From NCBI GenBank assembly GCA_038373885.1, contig JAWZYV010015848.1, positions 124,001 to 188,000 of the forward strand: 64,000 bases of DNA, read 5' to 3'. The notes under the pieces were generated by a model. The model had not been told where the DNA came from. It searched no databases and saw nothing but the letters and a program-made list of their open reading frames with translations. The position numbers and the translations under genes are program-made. Of this stretch, positions 24,376-35,411 are shown piece after piece; position 1 is the first letter of the stretch; every line of letters starts with the position of its first letter. Source of the stretch: Cheiracanthium punctorium (lineage: Eukaryota; Arthropoda; Arachnida; Araneae; Cheiracanthiidae).

Positions 24376-24839
24376 TTAAACACTCCATTGTTGCACTGGG
24401 ACTCAGCGAAGCATTCAAAGATCAACGCTTGGAAGCTTCTGTGATCTCAGAAGAAGAGAGTCTTCCCACCTGCGTAATTTTAACGGTGACAAAGAACGGG
24501 ACAAACTTGGTTCCGATATTAAAAATTAATGAAAATAAAACCATGTCCTATTAAAAATTTTTGTATCACGTATTCCTTCCACTCTCCCTTATAGTCCGAG
24601 AGCCCCAGCCACAATTTTGGGGTCATCATCGAAATAAAGCTGAGATTTTGTACTTTGGTTCATTTTATATTGCTAGTAAATAAAATGAACGTCAGCTGAT
24701 AGAGTAGCGATTGTGTAATCACTGTGTGTGTAGTGTAGCAGAAATCCAAAAGTTCATAACTATTTTTGATCGGGTAACAAACTTGTAACTTTCATATTCC
24801 TAATTGCACGTAGTAATCTGTTTCTCGCCTAACAAATAC

Positions 24840-24975
24840 CGAGTGAATAAGGCACTGAACATTGTTATATGGCTGAAGTGTAAATATCTAGGGTTCTGGC
24901 CTAACGAGCGGCTGTCAATTAACAGTTTTGAGTTTTGGGCGGTTTTCTCTAGATGTCACGAGAATACATATTAGA
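24840..24975 (+). mobile_element. tRNA-derived SINE fragment, family S2
   Basis: The block GGCTGAAGTG, then AGGGTTCTGGCCTA (B-box-like), then GGCGGTTTTCT matches the reverse complement of 58,240-58,375. A weak A box (GGCACTGAAC) precedes it. Diverged fragment. Confidence 0.6.
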
Positions 24976-25175
24976 AACCATTAAAAAAGTCGTCCATCCA
25001 AGGTATCCCTCTACCTTAAACAGACAGCCTTTATGTACCTAAACTAACCAATGAACGAATTTTTTCAAAATATTAGCTATATGTTTTGCAATAGACCAGT
25101 CAAACGCAAAATCACATGTCGTAAAATATTGTGTTGCAACAAACAAGATCGTCCGTCTGCATAAAACATGCACAC

Positions 25176-27471
25176 TAGGGTGGAGCGAAAAATTAAATTT
25201 TGCCAAATTGTTACTAGCTATAAGAATGTGACGCAACCTTTCAAAAAGCGTATCCTAAAATATTTTTTATTTATTTTGAGTCTATCTACCCGGGCATTAG
25301 ATTTGAATTTTGCAACGTACGCCAATGCAAATGCCCAAAAGAAAGAAGAGTTGCGAAAGAAGAACCACTTTTTTCTGACGGATCAGAGGACTGACAGGAA
25401 AATGGTTATTGGTGGTATCGACGTTTCACAAACGAAAAATTAGAAAAGCGAAATGATAGAAATCAAAAACTAGAACGATATTACGCTTCTGTGACATATT
25501 TAGATAAACAGGAGAATAGAGTTGAACTTTCCCCACGAGCCCCTCGTATACTTTATGAGTCAGAAGATACTGAAGAAATAGACGATGGCTTAGAACTGTG
25601 TTCTTCAAAGCACCAAGGGTCCAAGAAAAGCCAAAACTCAGCTTGCCATCTTTTTCAAAAACATGTGACTGATATGGCGTATCTGATAGAGCTGCTGCAG
25701 CCTTCGCATCAGCAGTTCTTCATGACATTAAGTAAGATGTGTAAGTAATAGACAGATCAAAATTGCGCCGTGAAAGATATCAAAAGGACGCAAAGAAATA
25801 TTAGCTAAAAACAGAGTTGTCAGTGTTCTAGCTATACACTTTGATGGCAGAAAAGATAAAGTTTTAAATGTAGTAGAAAAGGGAGTCAAAAAGTACCGCC
25901 AAGTTATTGTAGAAGAACACATTTCTGTTATCAAGGAACCTGACTGGGTTTATCTCGGCTACGCTGTCCCAAGTACTGGGACGCCCAAGAGCATAGAACG
26001 TGCTATGTATGGCTTGTTCTCTTCTGAAAACGTTTCATTGAGAAAAACTGTAGCTGTTGGTTGTGATGGAACAGCAACAAACACAAAGAAAAATGGTGGT
26101 GTATTACGGTTGTTAGAAAAACGTTTGAATCCACCTTTACAATGGATCATATACCTTTTACACACGAATGAATTGCCTTTAAAACACCTTTTTTCATTGT
26201 TAGATGGGGCAACTACTGGGCCAAGTTTCTATTCTGGTACTATTGGAAGATTTCTAGAAAAATGCAAAGAAAATCCTATTGTACGGTATGAAAAGATAGA
26301 AAGTGTTTTGCCGGATATTTTGGCCGGTATCATCAAACACCTAAGTTCTGACCAACGTTACTTGTACGATATTACATCAGCTGCAATTAGTGGCGATTGT
26401 CCTCCCGATCTAGCTCCACACAGAGCTCCAGGGAAAATGTCGCATGCTCGATGGTTAACAAAAGCCAACAGTATATTAAGGCTATATATTTCCGCAAGTA
26501 AACCATCTGAAAACCTTAATCATCTTGCCACGTTTATTGTTTGAGTTTACGCTCCTGTTTGGTTCCAAATTAAAACTCATCCGTCATGCAAAGATGGATC
26601 TTGACATTTTTGGAAATTGGTTTCGAATTCTCGATACCTTCCAATTAAACTAAATAAAGTAGTCCACCCTGTCATTGAGGGGAACAGTTTTTTTGCGCAT
26701 CCTGGGAATCTTCTGCTCTCGGTGCTCTCAGATCCTGATAAACACATTCGTGAACTTGCTGCTAGAAGGATTATAAAATCAAGAGAAGCGACTAATTCTG
26801 AAAAGGACCCTCGTGTTTTTGAGGTCCCTAAAATTAAGCCTAATGCTAAATCATACACAGACCTTATGGATTGGCAACAAAAATATTTTCAACCTCCCAT
26901 CCTTAGAGACGTCAAGAATGAAGATTTGCTTTCAGATGGTGGAAACAAAAGGAAGTACAAAAATACCTTTTCTAAGACTGCTATGTCATACCCAGGCTGT
27001 AGAACGTTCAGTAAAGATACTAACAGAGGTTTCTATGCAGGTATGTGATAAGAAGGCCAGAGAAGGTCGCAAAAATACAAAAATTGAGTCAAGAAAACTC
27101 ACGCCCAAATTCGACACCAAACGTGATTTTAAGGTCTCTTTTGACTATTTTTATGTATGCTTATGTATATTTTATATTTTAAGTGGCTCACATTTTTAGT
27201 AAATTAGCATTAATTTGTTCTATATGACTTGTTTTTTTTTTCATAATAATAAATAGTTTAATAGAATTTATAAACTATATGCTCCTTCAAGTTTTATCAG
27301 TATGGTAGCACAAATGTAAATTTTCAAAATAAATGCGCGGGTAGAAGGAAAATACTAATTTTAAAAAAGTAATGCTTTTTTAAAATCCTCTAATCTTGGG
27401 TTACACTTTGATCACTATTATAAATAAAAATTTAACAAAAAAAATTTCCCATATAAGAGTGCTCCACCCTA
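25176..27471 (+). mobile_element. Complete 2.3-kb DNA transposon, 8-bp TSD, unnamed family
   Basis: The element is bounded by an 11-bp perfect terminal inverted repeat, TAGGGTGGAGC and GCTCCACCCTA. It is flanked by the identical 8-mer ATGCACAC at 25,168-25,175 and 27,472-27,479. Length is 2,296 bp. Its interior is filled by one decayed coding region on the plus strand, described separately. The TAGGG-type ends and 8-bp duplication fit hAT-like elements, and the protein has an RNase H-like spacing of acidic motifs, but I cannot assign the superfamily without searches. Confidence 0.92.
25395..27140 (+). pseudogene. Decayed transposon protein, widespread unnamed family
   Basis: One protein can be followed across three phases. 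An early part (RFTNEKLEKRN) lies in one phase to about 25,610. LSLPSFSKTCD, a stop, then YGVSDRAAAAFASAVLHDI and VIDRSKLRRER lie in a second (25,631-25,798). From 25,774 a third phase runs to about 26,985 with IHFDGRKDK, VEEHISVIKEPD, GCDGTATN, LQWIIYLLHTNELPLKHLF, GPSFYSGTIG, HARWL, VYAPVWF and FFAHPGNLLLSVL. The end (CHTQAVERSVKILTE) returns to the second phase and fades near 27,136. In-frame stops are at 25,670, 26,542 and 26,602; two of them replace an expected Arg and fit CGA-to-TGA change. I recognise these motifs from uncharacterised proteins in arthropods and cnidarians but know no name. FDGRKD and GCDGT could be catalytic Asp motifs of an RNase H-like transposase; that is inference. 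An AATAAA lies at 27,248. Inactive. Confidence 0.8.
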
Positions 27472-27479
27472 ATGCACAC

Positions 27480-30400
27480 TCCCTACTATTCACCCTATTC
27501 AATCCTATCACACAACTTCTGCTATTAAATCGTACACATGTATGTCTTTTCTCATTTCAAATACTGGCACATCAATTTCATTTTTGCGAGACAAAATGTC
27601 AAAAACAAAGCATCCAACTCCTGAAATGCGCAATCTTAAAACTTAACGAACAGTTACGGAACTTATTTCCAGAACTGTTCCCTCTTTCGTCGTAAGGCAT
27701 CAATCAATTTCGCCGAAAACAAAATCAAACCTCGACTCAACATTCCTAACGCACTCCTTTTGCTTTCCATTATATCTTCTCATATCTTTTAAGTCTCTGT
27801 GCTTAAGAATGATGTTGCACGCGGAAAGGAAAAAATAAAATAAAGTAAAACCTCCAAAATTTGACGCCCATCTCATTTATCATCGACAAGTAGCCACTTA
27901 AAAAATCATTTATATCGTATATATTTAACTTCTGAAGACGTATAATAAAATGATATGTTCAGTGGGTTTTTTTTTACATCAAGTGAGCGGAATGTGCCTC
28001 GAAAATTTATGTATAGTTATGAATAATAAAGAGGATGAATAGTGATCTCTCGTAACGTTTTTTCAGTGTGTTCTTGCAGAATTCTTTTTAACAGGACCCT
28101 TTTTAAGAATATGAATGGAATGATAGTACTTGAATAATAAACCGAAATATGTGCATATTTTTCTACATTTTTTACTTTGTTTTCTTTTGCTACATTGTTT
28201 ATTGTAGTTTCTTTTACCAGAAAAAGAATCGTAAAATTTTTCCTTGTTAGTATGTTGCATCTAACAAGGAAAAATTTTACGTAAATAATTACAATAACTG
28301 CAGCAAGTAAAACAAAAACAAGCTTTTTTGAAAATTTCTTTATAGTCTAACAATTTGGAAATCAAAGTTTTGTGCGGTTTCAAATAAGAGTCAACCACAT
28401 TCCACATTTTATTTTCCCCTGTTGAATAACAAAACAAATCTTTGATGTCTTTCATGTGTACGCCCACTAAGGTTTGTACCGAAATCGCGTGCATGACTCA
28501 ATGCTGTAAAATCACGACCTATGACTTTATCAATTTACGACGTGTTTCTTTAAAATTCCCTTCTAGTCATCAGTTTTTAGCCATGCTGTTAATATCCTTT
28601 ATTTCCTACTGTAAATTGGTTGATTATAACAAATTGTTGAATCCCACTGAATGTGTAATCTTACACTAATGCTATAACGTATACAAAATTCAAGAAATAC
28701 CTGTCGCTTTATGTTTATTTATTTCAGGAACTTCTTGGAAAGTGAAAGAGGAAAAAGTAAATATCTTAAAAGAAGAAAAGGGGCAGAAAAATTATTCAAG
28801 TAATTTAACAAGTGCTTGTACGAAGTACATTCAATTCTACGGACTTCAAATATTAGTTCTTATTATCTTTTCTGATCATTTGTGTCTGCAACTAAGTTCG
28901 AGAATTTAGTTTTCAATTAATTTAAACATTTCTGTTGCACGTCCTTCGCTATCTTTGCGTGTTTTATTTATTGCCTCCATCAGAATGATATTTCTTGTCC
29001 TTGTTTACAGCTAAGTACTATTCATATATATAATAAGATTTATTGAAATTCGCCTTTTTTTAAGCATCATATATTGCTACAGAAAAATTGCCATAACTTA
29101 GTTGGTACTCAAATTTATTTACTGCTGTAATAAAATATCTCCACAAAGATTTTATTTTTCTAATTTCTAGTAAATCGCATATTTTGTGCATGGTGTTATT
29201 AAAGTTGATAGTGGATCGATATATTCATGTAATATATTATTATTTAAAGCAGCATTTTTGAGATTATTCATCAATATAATGCATCATAAGCACATCGAAC
29301 TGTAATGTATGGAAAACATAAAACTAAAGATTAATTTACATACTGCAGTGAAAAATAAATTAAAGATTAATTTACACGATGCAGTGAAAAATTCCATGAA
29401 AATTCAAATACAAAGAATTCAATTAATCATATCATAATTATCTATTTTTTTATTGCATATTGCTCGATTTTATAATATTTATATTGAATATGTAGATTTT
29501 TATGTATATCAAAGCATTTGCAGTATCGTGTCAAATATAACACAATTATGATATAGATATTTAAAAGGCAGAAATACTTCCAAAATTAACCTTTTTTTAG
29601 AAACATTACAGCTCTTAAAATAATACTAAAAATTTTACAAAATTCTAAAGAATTCTAACCAGAATGCATACAATATCTGTGAATATCTTCAGTATGACAG
29701 TCACATAAAATAAAATGAAACTATTCTGAATAAAATTTCTCCTAACTACATCCGCTTCAAAATGCATTCTTTGATTTTTTTCCCCTTACTTTTAAAGGAA
29801 AGTTTGCTTCATTTGAAAATGGCTGCTAAATAAGTTACTTTCAAAAGCAGAAAGTAAAATACTATATCGTGTTTCTAACAAGTTTTCGGCAAATGAGTAT
29901 AACAGCATTTAAACTCAATAAAACGAACAAAAACCGACAAAGAAAACTTAAGAAAACCGACTTAAGAAAAACAGAAATGAAACAAAGAATAACGAATGCA
30001 CAGAACGAATATGCAATTTTTGAAAGCTGGAGCTCGCAGAGCTTTTAAAGGAATGAGAACAAGTTTAAAAAAATCCCATTTAAGAATGTTTGATTAAGTT
30101 CGTTTTCAAGAAAGTTCTTTTTGAGAAGCTAATGACACTCAGAGAACTTGTTTATTCGATGTTTTAGAGAACTATTTTCGGTACTTTTATGCAAGAATTT
30201 TAACTCTTTTAAGTAGTTTTGTCGTCATGAATGTAGTGTAGCTGTAAGACAGCACTGTGGTGGAAAAATAAAATTGAAACTTTGTAAGTGCGTCAAACGC
30301 ACTCAGCTTTTCCACCGGCGATAAACAGCTATTTCGATTATTATCATGCGTATTACATTCTACGTGTTTAAGCTTTTTATTTTAAATGGTGGCTGATGTG

Positions 30401-30850
30401 AAAGCCTTGAAATGTTCGAGTGTAAAATTGTTTGGCATTGATTTTCAAAAAGTGATTTCTGCGACACATTAGAAAACCATCGAAAATTGTTACGCATTAC
30501 TGCTCATAAAAATATTTGCAAATGGGAAAGTATTTCAGAATAAAAACCAACAATATTTTTCGTGTAGATGATCAGTAGCGTTTTGATAGATATTTCAAAC
30601 ATTTTAGACTTCATCAGCTGCATGTTAAAAAGTTAGTCTGATTGAGGTATCAGATGTATCTTCATGATCAGTGTCAAGCAGCTAGTAGCAGATAAAAGAC
30701 GACCGCAAACTGAAACATGCGCCTAAAGTTTGACAGAAGTGATTTGGTCAATGTTCTCTTACTCCTAAGCTTATTTAGCATGAACTCTTTTGTACGGTAA
30801 AAATGTTTTTATTCGCTTTTAAGGATTGTTGTTGATTACTTTTACCTGTC
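27480..30850. other. AT-rich spacer with one perfect palindrome
   Basis: About 3.3 kb without recognisable coding or element ends, apart from the palindrome at 28,230-28,281. Near 29,325-29,390 the block AAAGATTAATTTACA and GCAGTGAAAAAT is duplicated in tandem. Confidence 0.5.
28230..28281. repeat. Perfect inverted repeat, 21-bp arms, 10-nt loop
   Basis: Arms at 28,230-28,250 and 28,261-28,281 are exact reverse complements (CGTAAAATTTTTCC at the outside, TTGTTAG at the loop). No element ends or coding frame explain it. It could form a hairpin or mark a local inverted duplication. Confidence 0.95.
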
Positions 30851-30890
30851 CAGTGGCGCCGACTTCCCAGAATTTCAGTGGGTGCTCTAG
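30851..30890 (+). mobile_element. hAT-like terminal fragment (left end)
   Basis: CAGTGGCGCCGACTTCCCAG begins here and GTGGGTGCTC follows. The inverse end GTCGGCGCCACTG lies at 37,708-37,720. The flanking 8-mers differ (TACCTGTC against CCTCGCAC), so the two ends probably belong to different insertions. Confidence 0.5.
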
Positions 30891-31679
30891 AAGAGGGAGT
30901 GGGTGGGGTTAAACCCCTTATCTTCATCTCACTCGTTGGTTACGACCTTGAGATAAAATGAACTTCCATTTCCATCAGTTTATGGGAGGCGATAGGGTAA
31001 ACAGACAGACCCCCTAGAGGTCCATATATCGGCAAAGTTTTTTTCTTACGGTGACAGTATTTTTATTCATTGTTAAAATATTCGAAAAAACTAATATACT
31101 AACTAACACCATTAAAAGATATATTTCGGCACACAATCCATGGTCGTCTTCAGCTATACTGATCACAACATCTTCATCTTTTCGAAACGAGAAGGGCGTT
31201 TCACACGTCATTTATAGAGGTCTACTGGTCACAATATCTTCAAAATTAAGGTAGTGTGACAAGTTTAGCTGAACCTAGCCATGTATTGCGTGCAAAATAC
31301 AGCTTTAACGATTTTAATAGACAAATCTTTTTTTTATATCTTAACTATGGTTTTAAACGCCATATTTTTGTTGTTGTTGTTGCTAATATCCGTGGCCGGC
31401 ATCTGATAGACGATATCTATGAGCTTATTCACGCTCAAAAAGTCATAGACCAGCATAAGAAAGTCTAATAATTCGTCGTAGGACAAACACAGACACCTAA
31501 GTATATGTGTCGGAGAAGCCTGGTCATTCTTACATTTCGGACAAATGGGGTGGGTTTTTTAACCACCCTGGAAGACAAGGCTTCTTATATGGCCACTAAA
31601 AAAGCGGGAGAGTTCTGTCTGGGCACATCTGTCGCAGTTCATAGCTAGGGATCCAACAGGGGAATCAGAACGATACCAA

Positions 31680-32858
31680 GAGCCCTACCACGATAGTCTC
31701 GGGAAATAATCGGTAGCGGATAAATCAACCTTCTCGCACATATGACGTCACATTTCGACAGAGCACTTAAAAGTGCCACCACGATAATGTCGTAATGTTT
31801 ACGATACCGTAAATACTGTCGAGAAATCCGCTGTTGTTTTACGACACCATCAACAAGTGTGAGAACCGTTTCCCGCTATCGACTATCTTCATCTCGGATT
31901 GCAGCTCGTGGTATTTTTGTTTTGTTTGATCGTTTTAACTTTTAAAAAAATGTCACGATTATTGGTTTTAGCGCTTGCACAACAAGACGATGCAAGAAGG
32001 GTTCCTAGGAATCGAATTTCGATTCCTAGATGTAAATCATTTGATTTAAGCGAGGAAGATTTCATTAGAAATTTCCGCTTAAACAAACAATCCGCACTTC
32101 GGCTGATTGAAGAACTTAAGCCTTTTCTCGAGGCTAAAACAACAAGAAAGACAGCCCTCAACACAGAAATAAAATTTTGAAATGATGAAGTTAAATTTTT
32201 TATTATCACTTTTTAAATGTATGGTTATTCACTTAGTTTCCATTTATTAAACATGCACTGTTAAGGAAAATATGCTTAAATTACTAATTCAAAGCAACAC
32301 TTATTATTATTACACAGTTCATTTTATATGCCATGAAAATGAAAAAAATGTTATATCACCTTTAACAAATTAATGTCTCCATAGAAGATACTTAAGGATG
32401 AATAATTTTTATACTATCACTGAGCTAGCAAACCTTCTTTTATATAATCTTTCTTCTTTAAATAGTTACAAATAACAGCATCTGTGTTTCAAGGTGTAAC
32501 ATCCTAAAATTTTGTCTGTCAAATTGTATGTAATTAATATTCCATCTTTCGGCTGTATATTGTTCAGAAATTGGTTTCAAAGTATAATTCTTTTGGTGTA
32601 TTTTTTTAACATGCATTTCACGCGCCGATCCACGCGCTCACGTAGATCGGATATCGGAAAGAATGCTCTACTTTGATTGGTTGATTCCTGTCGATTAGGA
32701 TACTCCCGGAACAGTCGAAAAAATTCTCGCTTCCTTTAGACGTGAGCATGGTGGTAGGGCAAAACTGGGGGTCGCGGCTATTTATCCGATGATTTCATTA
32801 TCCGATAGCGGGAACTATCCGCTACCGATTATTTTCCGAGACTATCGTGGTAGGGCTC
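31680..32858 (+). mobile_element. PIF/Harbinger-type element inside the LINE
   Basis: The 1,179-bp element has 43-bp terminal inverted repeats with one mismatch: GAGCCCTACCACGATAGTCT at the left (31,680-31,722) and its inverse at the right (32,816-32,858). The LINE frame resumes on either side. The internal frame (31,950-32,180) resembles the N-terminus of HARBI1-like transposases. The 3-bp target duplication typical of Harbinger was not resolved. Internally deleted and non-autonomous. Confidence 0.85.
31950..32180 (+). pseudogene. HARBI1-like transposase N-terminal fragment
   Basis: A 76-codon frame starts MSRLLVLALAQQDDARR. Its core SEEDFIRNFRLNKQSALRLI followed by EELKPFLEA matches the helical N-terminal domain of PIF/Harbinger DDE transposases (family usually about 350 residues), where the FRL.k..v..Li..L...L pattern precedes the DDE nuclease. 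The frame stops after EIKF, and no DDE motifs follow before the right TIR, so the nuclease part is deleted. The ATG at 31,950 is chosen because the homologous region begins just after it; a frame extension to 31,899 reads through 5' leader. Confidence 0.7.
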
Positions 32859-33389
32859 CAGGAATGTATCGGAGGGACAATCCAAGTCATTTCATCAGTA
32901 TGTTTTCTGGCAGATACAGCTCAAGGTAACTCAGGCAGTTAGAAGTAGCCAGGATTCCCCGGCACCTTTCTTTGCCAAGACATCCGCCTCCTCATTACCC
33001 AAATGTCTACATATGAGGGGATCCACTGAATATGCACATCACAAGAAGACGAGACTTGCTTTAATTTAGTGAGAATTGTGAAGTTCCAGTTTTGTCACCA
33101 ACATTACACCAGTTTGACAAATATTGGATGACAGTGCGACTATCAGGGCCGTATTTTTAATTGTTTTAATCTATTTTTTATCCATTTAAGTACCTTATTT
33201 TTATGATTATTGCATTAACAATGGGATAGAAAACAAGTCAATAATAATACCTTATGTTTCAAAATCAGACATTGTTGACAACAAAAGAGAGTTATGAAAT
33301 TTCAACAAATGCTTTCAATCTATATTAGACCTTATTCGAAGCATGACATCTTTGCTGTTCTTCGATGCTTTTTGTATTATGTACTTCTT

Positions 33390-33586
33390 TCTAAAGAAGT
33401 TTCTCTTGCTTTGGCCCTCCTCTGGTGGGCCAGTGGCGAAAGGGGAGGAATCGAGAGTAAGTACACCATATACAGACACTACAGACACAGCATCCTCATC
33501 ATTTTACACAACAGCCAATAGCACAACATACGAAACAATATATCAGGATTAACCAGTCACACTTTCCCCAGTTTCTTCCGAATATT
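33390..33586 (+). other. Thr/Ser-rich open stretch, unidentified
   Basis: A plus-strand frame (33,343-33,552) contains TPYTDTTDTASSSFYTTANS and ends in TAA. The strand is rich in A and C and poor in G, like 35,066-35,420 on the other side of the inserted AAGCTTG element. The two may be halves of one interrupted repetitive coding region. No family recognised. Confidence 0.35.
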
Positions 33587-33789
33587 CCCAGACAGCACAG
33601 CAAACTTGCATCAAACTTGCAGCAAGCTTGATTTATCAAGTCAATAAGCTTGAATTAAGCTTGAAAATTTCAAGTGTGTAAGCTTAATGCAAGCTTGAAT
33701 CAAGTGTTCTAGTTTACACTTGCCCAGCTTGCATTAAGCTTGACATTTTAAGCTTGAATCAAGCTTGACATAGCAAGCTTAATTTCAAG

Positions 33790-33977
33790 CTTAAAAAAAT
33801 TCCTAAATACACGGGGCGCCGAACTCGCCCCACATATTTTACTTGGCCATGCATTTTCCCTTCTACGCTGAAATTTCAATTTAATTTGTTTCCATTGAGT
33901 GTCCGTGGCTGGAATAGAACCCGGGACCTTCGGTTTGTAGCCGAGCGCGTTATCCATTCAGCTACCAAGCTTCGGGC
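33790..33977 (-). mobile_element. tRNA-derived SINE, minus strand
   Basis: On the minus strand GGTAGCTGAATGGATAACGC (A box) is followed by GGTCCCGGGTTCTATTCC (B box, 33,911-33,928), with a tRNA-like anticodon stem CTCGG/CCGAA between. The T-stem and acceptor stem do not pair well, so it is a SINE head rather than a functional tRNA. Confidence 0.75.
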
Positions 33978-34302
33978 AGTTATGACTAAAGTTTGAAGTG
34001 AATTATCAAGCCGTTTTCCGGCCAGATTGATAAGTGGGCGATATGTTGTTTCTTTTTTTTTATTTTTCCATGGGATGCATCAAAATTAAAATAATGTTAT
34101 GTGTGATTTAGAGACTCTACTAATAGGAAAATAAACATAATATAAACTTAAGAGCAGCATACGTTTTTAAGCTTTCGCAACACTCATGAGCAATACTGCT
34201 GGCCAAAATCGAGACAAACGACTGATTTTGAAATCAATTTCGTAGTATAATTGTATTTTATTTTGAAGAATTTCCATATTTGGAAATATAGAATGGGTTT
34301 AC

Positions 34303-34331
34303 TTACTTAACACAAATTTTGTGTTAAGTAA
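34303..34331. repeat. Near-perfect palindrome, 14-bp arms
   Basis: TTACTTAACACAAA, one base, then the exact inverse. It lies inside the AAGCTTG-array element. Confidence 0.9.
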
Positions 34332-35051
34332 TCTGAAATCAAAGAAACAGACAGTTAAACGTTACTTCGAAATGCTATATTACAGTTGCTAACATGTATG
34401 GAATAGAAACATTTTAGTCATTTTTGTAAATATTTCTTAAAATAACAAATAATTGAAAAATTTTGCTATTTTTTAACGCTAAAAATTCTCTTTACAAATG
34501 TGGTTAGTTATTTTCCTACATATTGGTATGCTATATCGATATAGAGCATTTCGAAGAATTAAAAATAAGTTTAAATTAATTTATACAAATCTGAATTTGA
34601 ATTATTTTCATTGTTCATACTTTATAATTAAAAAAATTATTTAACTTCTGAATTTATTTTATCCTTTGTAATTTTATTTTAAAACTACAAAAGTATAAGA
34701 TGTAAGATTTTGGGGCCCTAAAATCTGTAGGCCCTGGGCAGTTGCCGCGTTTGCCCTGCCGGTAATATGGCACTGGTAATAAAATAAAACACATCTTTTA
34801 CGAACTTTCAGCAAATTTGAGGACGATAGACAATTAATGTCCATTCTCTTTCACAGATGACGCCATCACTGCGCACTTTGAAAGCTAAAATAATCAAGCT
34901 AGTATCACTTGTCAAGCTTAAATCAAGCTCGATTTAAGCTTGACAATTCAACTTGACTCCTGCAAGCTTGCTGCTAGCTTAAAATGAGTTGAACTGTCAA
35001 GCTTGCATTAATACGTCAAATTCAAGGAAATGTCAAGCTTAATTTAAGCTT

Positions 35052-35411
35052 ATGTGCTGTCTAGGTTTAACAGTCAAACCCCCACCATCACCAACTATAT
35101 CATTAACAATTTCAGCTACATTTTCATTCTCACCCGTCATACAATCGCCTCCTTCTACACCACTTCTACCATCAATACATTCTTCCCCACACGTATCATC
35201 AATAGCCACCCCAACTAATTCATACTCTCCCTGTCTTACACCACTTCCATCCTCCCCAGTCTCTCCCAATATTAGAATCCGTAAAAAGAAATTTAGACGC
35301 GCACGTAAATTTTTCTCCGGCTTCTCCTGCTTCCGATCAGTCCCACAATCACCCACACCACCCAGACCCCTCCAAGTTAAACATATAAAACACGAACACT
35401 TTCATGTTTAA
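35052..35411 (+). CDS. Hypothetical Pro/Ser-rich protein fragment with basic patch
   Basis: A 119-codon plus-strand frame has a Pro/Ser/Thr-rich N-terminal two-thirds, a basic patch (RIRKKKFRRARKF), then SGFSCFRSVPQSPTPPRPL and a His-rich end. I do not recognise it. The first residues read through the end of the inserted element, so the native start is lost; the preceding half may be 33,390-33,586. The complementary strand is also open over 105 codons (35,039-35,356), which is common where G is rare on one strand, so coding is not proven. A transposon or virus-like structural protein is possible but unsupported. Confidence 0.3.
   Translation: MCCLGLTVKPPPSPTISLTISATFSFSPVIQSPPSTPLLPSIHSSPHVSSIATPTNSYSPCLTPLPSSPVSPNIRIRKKKFRRARKFFSGFSCFRSVPQSPTPPRPLQVKHIKHEHFHV

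Larger units (their letters stand above)
31370..33140 (-). pseudogene. LINE 3' end: RNase H and Cys-motif region, split
   Basis: On the minus strand the frame reads DSRTVIQYL, HIQWIPSYVD, a one-base shift, NEEADVLAKKG (near 32,965-33,040), then after the Harbinger insertion GSLAMNCDRCAQTELSRF, HIRSLVF and CPKCKNDQASPTHILRC (near 31,510-31,560). This order, an RNase H domain with the WIPSH.G..GNE.AD-type motif followed by a CxxC...H...C knuckle, is the C-terminus of I/R1/Jockey-type non-LTR retrotransposon ORF2. The 3' end is a (CAA)n tail at 31,370-31,383. The reverse transcriptase part is missing upstream of 33,140, as expected for a 5'-truncated copy. Frameshifts and stops make it inactive. 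Confidence 0.82.
33587..35065. mobile_element. AAGCTTG-array element with CCYAGACAGCACA ends
   Basis: The 1,479-bp element begins CCCAGACAGCACA and ends TGTGCTGTCTAGG, an inverted repeat with one mismatch. The subterminal 200 bp on the left (33,600-33,790) and 130 bp on the right (34,910-35,050) are filled with AAGCTTGA/TCAAGCTT motifs in both orientations, spaced roughly every 10-25 bp. Such arrays are often transposase-binding sites. The interior holds a SINE (33,790-33,977) and unidentified AT-rich DNA. No transposase and no clear target duplication found. Confidence 0.75.

Noticed and set aside
28063..28494. Two abutting minus-strand frames around the palindrome
   Set aside because: The frames meet at the hairpin by chance; neither translation shows a known motif.
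33900..33977. Possible tRNA gene on the minus strand
   Set aside because: A and B boxes are good but the T-stem and acceptor stem do not pair; a SINE head fits better.
33145..34772. hAT element between CAGGGCCGTATT and its partial inverse
   Set aside because: It would overlap the border of the AAGCTTG element without nesting, and the flanks do not match.
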